From Undaria pinnatifida (Eukaryota > Sar > Phaeophyceae > Laminariales > Alariaceae), in the NCBI GenBank assembly GCA_012845835.1, contig JABAKD010000002.1, positions 6,554,103 to 6,618,102 of the forward strand: DNA of 64,000 nt, in the 5' to 3' direction. A model generated the notes under the pieces. That model ran no database searches and was not told the DNA's origin. It was given only the letters and a program-made list of their open reading frames with translations. The translations under genes and the position numbers were made by a program. This document shows positions 21,780-34,271 of this stretch, in pieces; position 1 is the stretch's first letter; every line of letters begins with the position of its first letter.

Positions 21780-23120
21780 ATTGTTGTTGATGATTATGGC
21801 TATTGATGTTACCACTAGGATATATTGTTGGCGGCAGTAGCAAACGTCGGCGGGCGGCGTACAATGTCACCATTCCACGATATGCAACAGGTTTTAGACT
21901 GTAAATTTGTTGTGGAAACCCCCCCAACAACTTTGAGGGTGGCCAAACCATCTATTGTGGGCGGCGATGGCAATTGATGGACACAACAATTGGGCATCTG
22001 TTGTTGGCGGCATTAGCACTCTTCCGCGGTCGTCAACAATGATCATCGATACCCCACTTCACGAAAAACAGTAGGTTTAGGCAATAGTTTATTGTGGAAG
22101 CATCTCCAACAATCTCCTCTGTCTGGATGGCCAAATAATATGTTGTGGGTGGCGAAGGGTTTTGATAGACACCATGCAGTTATGTTTTTGGCGTCATTAG
22201 CAAACATCGGCACTCGGCCGTTGAAACACGCCACTCGACGATACACAAAAGGTTTGGACAATAGCTCATAATATTGTGGAAATGCGCCTAATAGTCTATC
22301 GCGGGTGTCGATGGCGTTTGATGGACACAACTAACTGCATGTGTACTGTAGGCGGGAAAAGCTATCGGTAGACAACGTTGTTTGTCCACTATGACAAACA
22401 AAATCTATCGCGCTTGCTTCCGGGTGTCCTACATTGTTGTTCTTTTCACAATGGATGGAACTAACCCTAACCCTAACCCTAACCCATAGGAAATATACCG
22501 ATGGCTGCCCCCTGGTGACGTCACGGGGGTGAAAAGGTTGAAAAACACAGTAATGTGCATCTCTGTTGCCTCCCTGCCATTTATCGTTAAGGACAATAGC
22601 CATCTCTTTATTAACAACCAAGTGACTCCACTGTCACACACAGTTGTCTATATCGCGGCTGCTTCCCCGACATTTATTATTGTTCAGGACAATACCCAGC
22701 CATCTATAGACAACCATGTTACTCCATTGTTACAGCAAAGGTGTATAGTGGCAATTGCCGGACATGTATGGTTCCCTGACAAGATCTATCGGTATAGATG
22801 ATTGCTAGACCATTGCAGTTAACAAATCCATTGATACGCACGTTTTCGAGCTTTTGTAGCGGCAATGTTATATTTTCTTTGTATTGTCCAGGGTGTAAGC
22901 ACGTCATACTATATATATATATCCCTTGCCGCTAACCGCCCATTGCCCAAAGTACCTGAATGCATTGATGCGGACAACGTTCATCGATAGACAGCGTTGC
23001 TTGTCTATTATTATTGTCGACGCAATAGATCGTTGTGGTGTCTATTGTCCGGGTGTGCGGATGTACGTATACGAATGATACGTAGAGACTATTCTAATGG
23101 TCTATTGTCAAACGTACAGA
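21780..23120. repeat. Unit A/B junction: degenerate minisatellite
   Basis: Diverged short motifs (TATTGTTGGCGGC, CTATTGTGGAAG, ATCGATAGACAG) run across the junction near 22054 without a break. No sharp breakpoint or inserted sequence is visible, consistent with exchange between homologous arrays. Confidence 0.55.
22462..22485. repeat. Interstitial telomere-like repeat (TAACCC)4, unit B
   Basis: Four perfect hexamers, the equivalent of 409-432. Confidence 0.85.
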
Positions 23121-23769
23121 CTGTTAACGGTACGCAGGCGTCTAGACTAGACTACCAAGTAGTATTTCCTAACCCTCAGTTAATATATATAAGTAATAGC
23201 AGGCAGCCTACCCGTACATGCATCTTAAACAAATCGGAGGCAATGCTGAAAGCTCCGTGCACAACACCGTTCATCCGGCCGACACTGCAAATGCTGTACA
23301 TCAATTTCATGCGATGCTCTCAAAACGAACAACACTACGTCACGCATATTGTCCCACGTCTACCCACCGCTGCGTCACCCTAACCACTGCCCGACGACAC
23401 ACTCGTCAAATCATATAAGCTCTTTGCACAATCGAACGTGTGAATTTGACCAGCACATGCACTGGCAGTCACCGCGGCCTGGGGACCGGCTCAAAAATCG
23501 TATCGTATGTTGTGGGATGCTCACACGTCATAATAGTTGAGGCAACGCCAACGGAACCTGCACAGCACACAAACCATATCAGTTACCCTTTCAGCATCTG
23601 CCTCTCTCAACGTTCAAGGGCCAACGAAGTCGATCGGTAGTCCCATACTATAGATTACAACAGGCATGCGGGTGTTGCTTGTTCCCCGACATCTCACTAG
23701 GTTACGTGCGACCAGGAGATATATAATTAAGGTATAACAATACGTCACGACCATGAACAATGGAAACCA
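23121..23769. other. Intergenic, no gene recognised (unit B)
   Basis: Equivalent of 1061-1719. Only short, non-conserved frames. Confidence 0.5.
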
Positions 23770-26546
23770 TCATTGTTTTTTCGGAGAAAAGGCAGCGCGG
23801 GGCGTGGTTCCAGGAAAGTTCGCTTCAAACAACCAGTAGATAGGCTCATATTCATAGTCAGATTTCTCATCCAACGAACCGCCGTTGTCGACCTTCAGCT
23901 TGATGTTGATGAGGCCAATGTCGCCTGACATTGCGGTTCTCGCCGCGTCATCGAAAGGGATTGTCACAGCGTCCTCTAGCAAATTGCCAGCAAAATGGGT
24001 CCCGATGGCATCCATGACCTTGAGGGTCTCTACACCTCCGACGATGTGGTTTTCCTGGAATAGGGTTTCCTGCGCCCGGACTCTTACCACATTGGGCTCG
24101 GTGAATCCAAGGTACGATCAGGTGTTGTACCTGACCAAGCGAGGGGTGAAAACGAATGGTCGTGCGGTGAAGGAGCTACGGTTGGTTCAAACCTGACATT
24201 GCGGTTCTCGCCGCGTCATCGAAAGGGATTGTCACAGCGTCCTCTAGCAAATTGCCAGCAAAATGGGTCGCGATGGCATCCATGCCCTTGAGGGTCTCTA
24301 CACCTCCGACGATGTGGTTTTCCTGGAATAGGGTTTCCTGCGCCCGGACTCTTACCACATTGGGCTCGGTGAATCCAAGGTTCGATCAGGTGTTGTACCT
24401 GACCAAGCGAGGGGTGAAAACGAATGGTCGTGCGGTGGAGGAGCTACGGTTGGTTCAAATTTGTCATTGCTTGATATTTTGAGGTTTGCGAGTGTATCGC
24501 ACCGAGAGAGACACACACTCAAAGCACGTGTAATGGGTATCAGTGTGGAGAGGGTTATAGCGTTTGCCTTTGTTAGGTAACCTTGAAATTGCCTCTCTTG
24601 ATAGAGCCGGAGGTGGTGTTCTTGGAGGAGACGTTGTGACCGCATCGCAAGGCAATCTTCACGCTGCACTTGTTGTTCTCGAAAGCGTTGTCGAACACGT
24701 CGGCGTCGAAGGCCTCCATCATTGGCAGTTCGTTATTGCCTTTGTCGTGGACCTGGATTCCTGGAGTAAAAGAAAAGCTGGGGGACGTCGAGTGAAAACG
24801 ATGAAATGGGAACGGGAGCATTGTTTGTTGGTACCTCGCACATTCGAAACTCACCGTGCGTATCGATGACAGAATTCCAGCAGTACCCAGTCGGGCCATC
24901 ACCGATCGTTGGCGTCCATTAGAGATTCGAGGTAAATATGTTTCCCGCTTACTCCTGCAGCTCCGACCATCGGTAAAAGCGTTCACGCAAGAACGGTTCG
25001 TGCCGTGATCTTCGACTATTTTTTGTCCGAACTATGTGCTTCACACGTGGACCACCCTCGCAACCAGGGCAGCCCCAGATTTGCTCGTTTTCCCTGGTTT
25101 CAGGTTGTCTCCTCCCGTCGAGAGGCAGCGGTGGACACTTGTACTAGTCCCCCACCTCTGCCGAACATCCACCCACGAAGTGGGCAACATCGCGGTGCGG
25201 ACGAAGTATGCGTGGGTTCCGTCATCTCGTGGTAGGCTGCACAACAAACAAAGCATACTCAGGCTATGCGCAATGAAGTGACGGTCATGCCGACCTATGC
25301 GTTCCGCTGTTCACTTTGACAACAGCGTCGTCAATGCCCCGGTAAAGCAATATAGCGGAGCACACTAGGAGCAGGACGACGACCGACTTTGGTAACATAG
25401 GGTTCAAAATATGAACTGATAGAGTGGGGGGTTCGCGTATGGATGATCAATAGGTCAGCAATGGGTAAGGATCCAATCACTGGCTATAACGAAAAATAAC
25501 TGTCTTGAATCCAACGTCGTCCATGCGATTATGGTAACGTTAGTTTGAAGAGGGCGAACGAAACGGCTGCAGGTTTATGACGATTTGTCGCCGGAACGAC
25601 ATCTGGGTTAAATTGTGAGGTAGCTATCATAACATGTACATGAATGCGACTCAAGCTTTGTAGCGGCCTTAATAATAGTATAATCAGGGTAATTACTGCC
25701 AAAACAAATGTGCCAATCGAAACTTGGTGCGAAATATACACGAGGTTTCCGCCGTGGGCGCGAAGGCTGATGACTGCGCCACTCGTAGCATAACCGCTAG
25801 GCGAGGTACCGTGCACCTGACCATGAACAAAATGAGTGGGGACAAGGTAATGTAATGAACCAGAAGATCCGATGTATTTAATCGCCCAGATATCTACTAC
25901 TGGTGTGAACATAAGTTTACAACTACGGAACTATCCTATTCTCATTCCAAGCAGTCCTTCTGGAAAACATGAATGCAGTTCGGAACACGGTCAGACGAAC
26001 TTTCCGTTGGTAGCACCCGATAAAGAGAAAATGCTAAGGAAATCACCCGCGTATGTGGGAAAATCATACTGCGTGCCGACGAGGATGGGGGCGCTCGGCT
26101 TGGTCTCATACAGCGCAACGACAACACTCATGGTCCTGCCTCCATGCACGGCACCAATACACTGGCACAAGCACAAACAATTCAAGCGGCAATGACCTAC
26201 CTCGAGAATGATACCGTCTTGAGCGAGCACTTCGTCGATGAGCAGCCATATCCATATTGCGCTGTGACTGATGATGCCGCTCTCGGGGTTGATCGCGTAC
26301 ACGGATGTCTTGCCTCCGTGCTCTTCCCATACTCGTGTCAATGTCTCACAGCCGCCACAGGTGTTCCCACCCGCGGACACAACCTGCAGTTGCACAGAGA
26401 CGGATGAATATCAAAACAAATACCGGGAGGCTCTCCTCGCACTCCGTCTTGGGGATGGACTCGTTTGGTTACGCGGTGTCTTGTGGGGCGGCTACCTTGA
26501 AAGCGAGCATGTTCAGGACACCCTCTTTTCCAAGGGCCGTCGTCAT
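23770..26546 (-). pseudogene. Mannuronan C5-epimerase pseudogene (unit B)
   Basis: Same relic as in unit A: exon 1 (26546 to 26201), exon 2 (25816 to 25723), partial exon 5 (about 25380 to 25315), exon 6 (24760 to 24598) and exon 7 (24130 to 23770). A second partial exon 7 sits at about 24398-24195, produced by a 268-bp tandem duplication. Exons 3 and 4 with the catalytic motif are missing. It shares the exon 1 frameshift, the exon 7 TGA and the lost exon 6 donor with unit A. It also has a TAA in exon 1 about 25 codons from the ATG, present in unit C but not in A. Upstream, the exon 1 start and 5' flank are repeated twice more (26977-28036). It cannot encode a functional enzyme. Confidence 0.88.
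23924..24459. repeat. 268-bp tandem duplication of pseudogene exon 7
   Basis: Copies 23924-24191 and about 24192-24459 are nearly identical. Units A and C have one copy, so it is specific to unit B. Confidence 0.88.
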
Positions 26547-28036
26547 CTTGGTACTACGTGACGTTCGGAAGATGCCGTGCCTTCTGCGGTGTAGTTGTTG
26601 AGATTTGTGTCGTTAAGCTATTGGCGAGGATTGATCGTTCGATTGTTAAGCTAATGCGGCTTTGATCAATGGCAGTGAAGGGGGGGGGGCGGGTTACGAT
26701 AACTTGAGCAACAACACTACGTTGGCAATCGGCGCCCTGTATCGGAGTGGTACCAAAACAGATCGTGATCAGGAAATGATGGTGGGCTGGCAGCCAGGCA
26801 GGGAAGCAGGCGGGCTAGCGGGAGGGAATAATACACATGGAATATTTCTCGTTGTGTTTCAACTGCCGCACTGAGCAGAACCTGAATGTAACTGTATACA
26901 AGACCACGTTCTGATCGCTGGTCAAGTCGATTCTAAGACATTTCGGAACGAATAGTGACAGTCAACATCGTGGAATCTTGGGGATGGACTCGTTTGGTTA
27001 CACGGTGTCTTGTGGGGCGGCTACCTTGAAAGCGAGCATGTTCAGGACACCCTCTTTTCCAAGGGCCGTCGTCATCTTGGTACTACGTGACTTTCGGAAG
27101 ATGCCGTGCCTTCTGCGGTGTAGTTGCTGAGATTTGTGTCGTTAAGCTATTGGCGAGGATTGATCGTTTGATTGTTAAGCTAATGCGGCTTTGATCAATG
27201 GCAGTGAAGGGGGGGGGGGCGGGTTACGATAACTTGAGCAACAACACTACGTTGGCAATCGGCGCCCTGTATCGGAGTGGTACCAAAACAGATCGTGATC
27301 AGGAAATGATGGTGGGCTGGCAGCCAGGCAGGGAAGCAGGCGGGCTAGCGGGAGGGAATAATACACATGGAATATTTCTCGTTGTGTTTCAACTGCCGCA
27401 CTGAGCAGAACCTGAATGTAACTGTATACAAGACCACGTTCTGATCGCTGGTCATGTCGATTCTAAGACATTTCGGAACGAATAGTGACAGTCAACATCG
27501 TGGAATCTTGGGGATGGACTCGTTTGGTTACACGGTGTCTTGTGGGGCGGCTACCTTGAAAGCGAGCATGTTCAGGACACCCTCTTTTCCAAGGGCCGTC
27601 GTCATCTTGGTACTACGTGACTTTCGGAAGATGCCGTGCCTTCTGCGGTGTAGTTGTTGAGATTTGTGTCGTTAAGCTATTGGCGAGGATTGATCGTTTG
27701 ATTGTTAAGCTAATGCGGCTTTGATCAATGGCAGTGAAGGGGGGGGGGCGGGTTACGATAACTTGAGCAACAACACTACGTTGGCAATCGGCGCCCTGTA
27801 TCGGAGTGGTACCAAAACAGATCGTGATCAGGAAATGATGGTGGGCTGGCAGCCAGGCAGGGAAGCAGGCGGGCTAGCGGGAGGGAATAATACACATGGA
27901 ATATTTCTCGTTGTGTTTCAACTGCCGCACTGAGCAGAACCTGAATGTAACTGTATACAAGACCACGTTCTGATCGCTGGTCAAGTCGATTCTAAGACAT
28001 TTCGAAACGAATAGTGACAGTCAACATCGTGGAATG
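26448..28036. repeat. 530-bp tandem triplication at pseudogene 5' end
   Basis: Three near-identical copies, 26448-26976, 26977-27506 and 27507-about 28036, periods 529 and 530. Each holds the first part of pseudogene exon 1 (ATG at 26546, 27075 and 27605 on the minus strand), its leader, a poly-G run and the putative promoter region. Units A and C have one copy. Length differences lie mainly in the G run. Confidence 0.95.
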
Positions 28037-28303
28037 CCTCCGGTCATATCGGCGCGGTTCTTCAGGTTCTTTCGAAACAACATTCAATTCGTCCCTGGGG
28101 CATTGTTCGCGTTTCGAAGAAAGCGAGGACTACAATTTGATGATAGCGGCATCCACTGTATAAAAAATTGACCAAACAATTAAATCATGGTTTTAGATTT
28201 CATTTATTGCTTGTTTTCGTGGAAATTTTTATGTTAATGGTATGGTAGGGTTTAAGGGGGTGCGCAAGTGTGAACATTATTGGTTATACAATGCCGGTCG
28301 CTC

Positions 28304-28384
28304 CGTCCGGTGGTCTAGTGGTTGCCCTCGAATAGTACTATTATTAATAGCGTTGGTCGTTGAGTTCGATTCCCACCGTGGTGA
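28304..28384 (+). repeat. tRNA-like (SINE head-like) sequence, unit B
   Basis: Best of the three copies. The A box TGGTCTAGTGGTTG is close to consensus, the B box is GAGTTCGATTCCC, and the outer stem CGTCCGG/CGTGGTG pairs at about 5 of 7 positions including wobbles. The T stem is poor, so it is probably a tRNA-derived repeat rather than a working tRNA. Confidence 0.45.
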
Positions 28385-29048
28385 GATTTTTTACTTTATT
28401 TGAAAAATAAAGCAAAAATGATAACTGGTGAGAGCGCTTACCAGCAGCGTGGGTAGGTACAATTCGACGTGAGTCGACGAGGGAAGAAAAATGCCGAAAA
28501 TTTCTCGCGATGAAAATGAAGGCACACGCCGTTGTGGAGACGGGGGAGAAGGGCCCGCTATGTGACCCCGGATCTGAGCTGCTCTTGTGAGAAGCACGAG
28601 GGTAGTGCGAGGGAAATAAATGGAATGCAAAAAAATCGAATATAAAGGCAACATTTTATTCACGCGGAACCCCGCCCGGCTGAAACATCCTCAATCCTAC
28701 GATAAAACGCCCAAGTGCGATGTTCATTCAGCCCAATTCAATGAATTACTTAATTTTCTCATTCTTCGAGGGATCAGGCATTATTTAGGGGTTGGAGTTT
28801 AGTTCATTGATACTATTCAAGACCTTGATTTATAATTGTATAGAGGGAGAGATGATGTACACTTGAAATTCTCTTCTTCTATTTCTCATACTACTACTTG
28901 ATGTAGGAGCAGTAGTACTGGTCGATTTCAATCAATTTTTCCAGCATATAATAGTTGACGCAGCTCGCGATGCATGTCATGAGTTCGCACCAAATGAGAC
29001 CACGTTAGGCAAACACGCGTAGTACATGGTCCACACGAGTATATCAAT

Positions 29049-29339
29049 TCATGCACATTTCATTGATGCCGGGACGGTTCTATTATACGTCACAGCGCTT
29101 CCTTGTCCTAATACCGACGCATGATCTCGAACCACTTTCATACAACTTTCGAGACCACCCAACAAAGGCGGACCGCCTTTCCTTGGAGCTGGCGTAGCAT
29201 GGTCCAGGGTCTGAGTTGTGGTTTTAGGACGTTCGATCTGGTCAGCCGAGAGATCCTCCGGAATAGCATCGATGTGTACCGGTCCGTGTAGCAAGGGTCC
29301 AACCAATCTTCCCTTAGAGTCTTCACGCAGAGTCCGCAT
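29049..29339 (-). CDS. Doubtful conserved ORF (unit B)
   Basis: Minus-strand frame of 96 codons equivalent to the N-terminal two-thirds of 8143-8580. It differs from A and C at roughly twenty positions while staying open. No recognisable domain; coding status is doubtful. Confidence 0.2.
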   Translation of the reverse strand: MRTLREDSKGRLVGPLLHGPVHIDAIPEDLSADQIERPKTTTQTLDHATPAPRKGGPPLLGGLESCMKVVRDHASVLGQGSAVTYNRTVPASMKCA

Positions 29340-30419
29340 ATATTAGTTTGTTCCAATTAGTCTAGAGGTATAGGAAAGTTGCCCGTCTACGGTTGATGAC
29401 GTCACTGCTGAATAGTATATTTTGCTAGTACTCTTTTTTTCGTTGGAATATGAAATATAGGGTTCACGCGAACAGGACCGGAAGCAATTGTTCCATAATG
29501 AAATGTTTTGTGACTTAAATGTTTGCAAACGGTGCCGGAAGTCCTGAACTGAGGAACGACCCGAACATGTTTTTGGTTTTCTTCAAGGGTTGGTTACATA
29601 CCTACAGGAGGAGGCCATACGATTGTTCATTCGGTGGCACATGCATTGTTTCTCCATCTCGAAGTTAGGGTTCAGTACTGAGCTTCTCGAGTGAAAAGCC
29701 TCACCACGTTTCGGGGCATGTGGTTTGGGTTAGTCAGAGTTGCTCACGGGAAAATCCTCACAAAGATTGGGTGCACGCCTCTCGTAGCACGAGTCATAAG
29801 AGGTATTCAAAAATATGGGTGGTACCGTGAAGCTCCACGTACAAGCTATTCCTTCCGCGTCACTTGCGTAGCGATTCCGCCGTTGCGTCCATCACGGAAT
29901 GCGCCCAGGCCTCCCAATCGCATGTCGCCAGGTCTGGGGCCGGTACGCCTCTCAGATACACTCTAACACCAGTACATTACAGCATGCGAAAGAGCATTGC
30001 ACTCCTCGTAACGGTTTGCGGAATCAGAGTGCACGTGGGAGGGCCTTGGTGGTAGGATGGGGGGGTGTAAAAGTTGCAATCGGGTGCCTAACCGTCACTT
30101 GGATAAAAAAATCCATGGATAATAGGCAAAACATACTAGTATCCTATTCCAATATTTAGCCGTTTTTTTGTATGTTATAGACTAGGCCTCGATCGGAACT
30201 TTTTGAGTCCTACAAGAATTTTGACCGGCAACGGGTATTGATTGAACCACCCAACGATCTATGGTTCGGGCAGTATACTCATTTTCATCTAATAACGTCA
30301 ACTAAAGCTATCACTGAAACGGGTGGCTATAGATAGACTTTTTCTGGACGGTACCGTTGGGGCGATAAGAAATTGGGGTATTGAAAACTGAGAAGCTAAA
30401 TCTACTGTCTCTGACAGTA

Positions 30420-30918
30420 AGTATCGATAGACTTTGTGACCATTACGTTGTTTCATGCAGTAGATGTTGACAAATATTGTCACTACTCTATTGTTTGGGA
30501 CCGTAGGTATCGGGGGACTTATCACTATTACCACGCCAGATGTGCACTATTTTTGTTTCAGAGGTGTTTTTCAATTTGAGAGCTCAAGACCTCCCAATAA
30601 CTGATTTGGAGAAAAACCAAAACTGCTGCTGGATGAAAAATCCCATGGTCTAGGTACATAACGAAAAAATCGTTCAAACAAAATGGCCTAATTCCCACGA
30701 TTTTGTCTCAAGGAGCCCCGTCGTTCAGAAACCATTTCGGACGAAATTGCTACTACCTCTATCGTAGCGCGCGTCGACAGTGGCTACTTGTATCGATAAA
30801 CCCTTTAATAACTTCATTGAATCAGATGATAGGTATCGATAGATATTTACGTAACACATTACGTATCGATAGACCTTGTTACCACTCCAAATGTTCGGAT
30901 GATAGGTATCGATAGACC
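30420..30918. repeat. Cluster of GTATCGATAG motifs (unit B)
   Basis: Equivalent of the cluster at 9661-10183, with the same motif spacing. Confidence 0.6.
30550..30771 (+). repeat. Dispersed repeat, upstream copy (unit B)
   Basis: Equivalent of 9811-10032; homologous to intron 1 sequence at 34672-34905. Confidence 0.65.
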
Positions 30919-30929
30919 TTTTTTACCTA

Positions 30930-33239
30930 TCCAGCTAGGGTCATCTCCAACCTATTGCTAAAACTACTTCCCATGTCGAAATCGAAATGGTCAGAATTTC
31001 TGTCATTGGCTTCGTAGTATGGTTAAACTGTTTTCGAATATGGGTGGCGATTTTCCGCTATTCGACATAAAATCGGAAATCGTGAATAAAATGGTTCAAA
31101 ATGAACGAACAAGTGGTTGAGAAAATCGCAAACGTTCGAAGAATAATGAAAACTATCGACGGCAGAAAACACGCCAACGAATCAAACATTTCGTTCCTAC
31201 CCGGCAATTCTCCAGATCAAACGACTGAGTAAGGCGATCTACCTTGTGCACGATCCAAGCTTAACCTATGGCGCAAATTCCCACACGCGGTCCCTGAATG
31301 CGCCGCCCGCCAAGCGATATTTGCAAGAAAGTGTATGCGAACGAAAGGAATCACTACAACAGTGATATACGTATCATACCATGGTTTGGTCGACACCGCT
31401 GCGTACGGTATTCTGCAACGTATGTGTTGTTCTCGAGATGGCCAACCGGATGCAACTGGATGTCATGCGCCAAAACCACGTAAAGCCAAACAAACTATGG
31501 TGGGATAAATCCACGAAGATCTTGTTTTCGAAAACACAACCTTCTCACTGTTGTCGGCGAGTTGACGTAAATTCCCAGCTGGTATCGGTCGGATTGTCCT
31601 ACACGCCGTGTTCTTTTTCCTCTAAAATATTTCGTTGGCTGCCGCCCAGGATTGGTAGCCGAATTTACCTGACTATGTTCCCCACCCACTCTTCCCTCTC
31701 AGTTCATTTTACCCTGCATCCTTGACCAGCGCCCCGATCGAGTCACTCCACCGCCTGCCCTGCTATACAGCTGCTGTACTCGTGCTGCAACAACTGTGCG
31801 TGATTCTGCGTCTGGTATTTCCGTCTGTCGCGAGCTCCGTGTTCTGATGTGAGTGACGTTGGAGTTCTGCTGGTAAGATACGGTTTTCATTACACGGCGC
31901 CGTGCGGGATCCCAGTTTCTGTACCAATGCTATATATGTTGTCCTCGCGTTCACAGCACCAAGCCGATGTGCTGTTGTTGTCAACCCCACTATCCGAACA
32001 TTCCCAAGATAGCACGACGTGCACATAACCCTATGGTTGGCGAAGACAAGCTACCCTGTTGCCGTCATGTAAAGCCAAACTACCTGTTCCCGGCATGTAG
32101 TCCACGTAGTTTATGTGACGTCAGGAATGTGTTACATGCGGCCTCGTTTTGTCTCAGCAGCGACGGATGGACTAGAAACGCGTTTTGTACGATTCATCGG
32201 GGACCAACCGCTACATGTTGGCCGCACGAGATACCCGAATAGGGCCTGGGTCGCGTTTAACGTTGGAGCAGGGTCGAAGTAAGGCTGTTGATGAAGGCGG
32301 CCGAAGTAACAATTGCGGCAGCGGTACATGTATACGAAACGGTGCCGAACTCAGAATCGATCTTTACGCTAAAAAAGAGATACCATATCTGGTACGAGTG
32401 GTGTAATTTTACGCTAAAAAAGAGATACCATATATATCTGGTACGAGTGGTGTGATTCCGTCCATAGGTGATGACATGCCACGACAGGCTGATTCAAGTC
32501 AACCGAAGGAAATTATTCCCCAGCGAATTTACATGCCAATTTTCTTATTCAAACCGTGAAATGTTGCACACATCTTCTATGTGCAGTTGCGAAGACATAA
32601 CCTGTCGGGGTTTTAGCTTATTTTCTTTTTCGGCTGATTTTAACGGTACTTAAGAGTTTTTGGGAAATACATCAACAACAACATCATCAACAGCGACAAC
32701 AACAGCAGCAGCAGCAACAACAACAACGGAGGTCAGGCCTCGGGATGGGCATATATATAGAAGACGTGAGAAAAATGTCAGAACCTATCTCTCACAAACA
32801 GCGAGGACATATATATATTTCGACTTTGGTGCGTAAACAGGGTAAGATGCTTTTCAATATGGCTTGGCTTTAGTGTAGAATCCATCTTTTGTCGTTGTAT
32901 TTTTAGCTTATTATTGAATAAACACAGGACAGACATTCATTTTGTTGATCGGAAAATCTACAGGCATGCCTTGGAGTACATCCAATCGGATCGCGCAAAA
33001 AATGCTGCGCATTCGGTTTCTCGCCTCGGTAAACAAAGTCTGAATATTATTGAAACATTTGAAGGCCTGTCATTGGTCGATACGAGTTTCGCCCCTAAAG
33101 ACAGCCCGAGGCCGTTATGAACATTAAAGGCCATGTCATCCTCTCCCACTGGTCATGGGGGTCTTTAACTGGATATTGCGAGCGGCATTCGTGGAGGACA
33201 GAGTGTCCGATTTTTTACTTGAACAAACCTGTGATAGCA
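30930..33239. other. Intergenic (unit B)
   Basis: Equivalent of 10190-12479. Includes a short duplication of about 45 bp at about 32364-32452 (two copies of TACGCTAAAAAAGAGATACC) absent from A and C, and a shorter CAA tract. No gene recognised. Confidence 0.4.
32671..32728. repeat. (CAA)n/(CAG)n microsatellite, unit B
   Basis: Shortest of the three alleles at this site, about 58 bp. Confidence 0.88.
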
Positions 33240-34149
33240 ACACCCTATGGGGCGGGAGGGGAGTGGTGTACCCACGTATTGCTTGCCTTAGTCATTTGAC
33301 CATTGACCGCGCATCCCTTTCGGCACGGAGCACCGCTCCTACTCCAAATAGAGATACCTCCAACACTCATTACGCTTCTTCCATGTACTACATAGAAACT
33401 GTTTGCTTATCCTTTTCCCGTCCTGTTTCGCCACCGTATATATCCTAGGATAGCGATCGTTTTCTCGCTGCTTTCTAGTCTACCAAACTCTTCCATGTCA
33501 CATATGTGTCTGATTTTCCATCTCCTCTAACGCATCCCGCACCTCCTTGTACATTTCACAGTATCCTAGTATGTGGGTCCTATGCTCTGTTGTTGTGCCA
33601 CACGGGCACATATTCGTAGCCGCGCCCTCGTCCTCCCGACTACTGGTTTACTGGTACTCTCTTTCTTCTTTCTGGTGGGTCCAGATCCCCTACACGAAAT
33701 CGCAGTTTCAGCTTTTTCGCGTAGTCCATTGGGCCGTGCAGATACGTGATAATTCCAATATCTTCCCCCAAACCCCGGCATATCTCTAAGTGTTTCTCCT
33801 CTTTCACCGTATTCTTAACTACCCTATGGGGGGGGTTATTGACGAGATCCACATCTATTTTAGAAAAATACGGATTGCGCGAAGAGAACCCGCAGCAGTG
33901 TTCAATGTGTATGTTCCCTGTTGCTGACGGCCCCTTTGGCAAATTCGACCCAGTCGCGTAGGGGTCAAGATATATTTTCTGCGACATGTATCCGACATAG
34001 AGTACTGTGTATTCTGGTGCCGCGGTGGTCGGTCCAAACGTGTGACATACATCCCCAGCTGCATCAATCACTCCCGTGCACATAACACGTACATATGCTG
34101 GCATAACCGTGCTACAAAGCCCTGTGACGGGTTTGTACGTCCTTGACAT
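33240..34149 (-). mobile_element. Non-LTR retrotransposon ORF2 3' remnant (unit B)
   Basis: Best-preserved copy. A 169-codon minus-strand frame (34149 to 33640) holds the EEKHLEI, KLKLRFRVGDLDPPERRKR region. The following C-x-C-x8-H-x4-C knuckle and EEFGRLESSEKTIAILG block lie in shifted frames down to about 33400. No RT catalytic core is present. Its 5' end stops only about 120 bp before the epimerase start at 34272, on the opposite strand, so the epimerase promoter region overlaps this relic. Confidence 0.5.
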
Positions 34150-34271
34150 TCACGGGCTTCCTCCGTGCACTTCCTTTCAACACCCAGATCTCAACGACCA
34201 GCGAACGAAGCTAAGTCCCAGCTCAACACCGCAGCAGGCACCACCTCTTCCTAACAACACATCGCACCAAC

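Larger units (their letters stand above)
1..22053. repeat. Tandem segmental duplication, unit A
   Basis: First of three direct copies of a roughly 21-kb segment. The sequence at position 1 recurs at 22054 and at 49171, and order is then collinear through the pseudogene, tRNA-like sequence, CAA microsatellite, LINE remnant and intact epimerase gene. Unit A alone carries the 2.6-kb insertion at 4584-7200. It lacks the copia element of unit B and holds its empty target site at 18830-18834. The true left boundary may lie before the window start. Confidence 0.95.
28037..30549. other. Intergenic (unit B)
   Basis: Equivalent of 7201-9810. Contains the tRNA-like sequence and the shortened form of the doubtful ORF (minus 29049-29339). 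No other gene is supported. Confidence 0.45.

Noticed and set aside
28304-28384. Functional tRNA gene
   Set aside because: Stems pair poorly and no convincing anticodon arm can be drawn.
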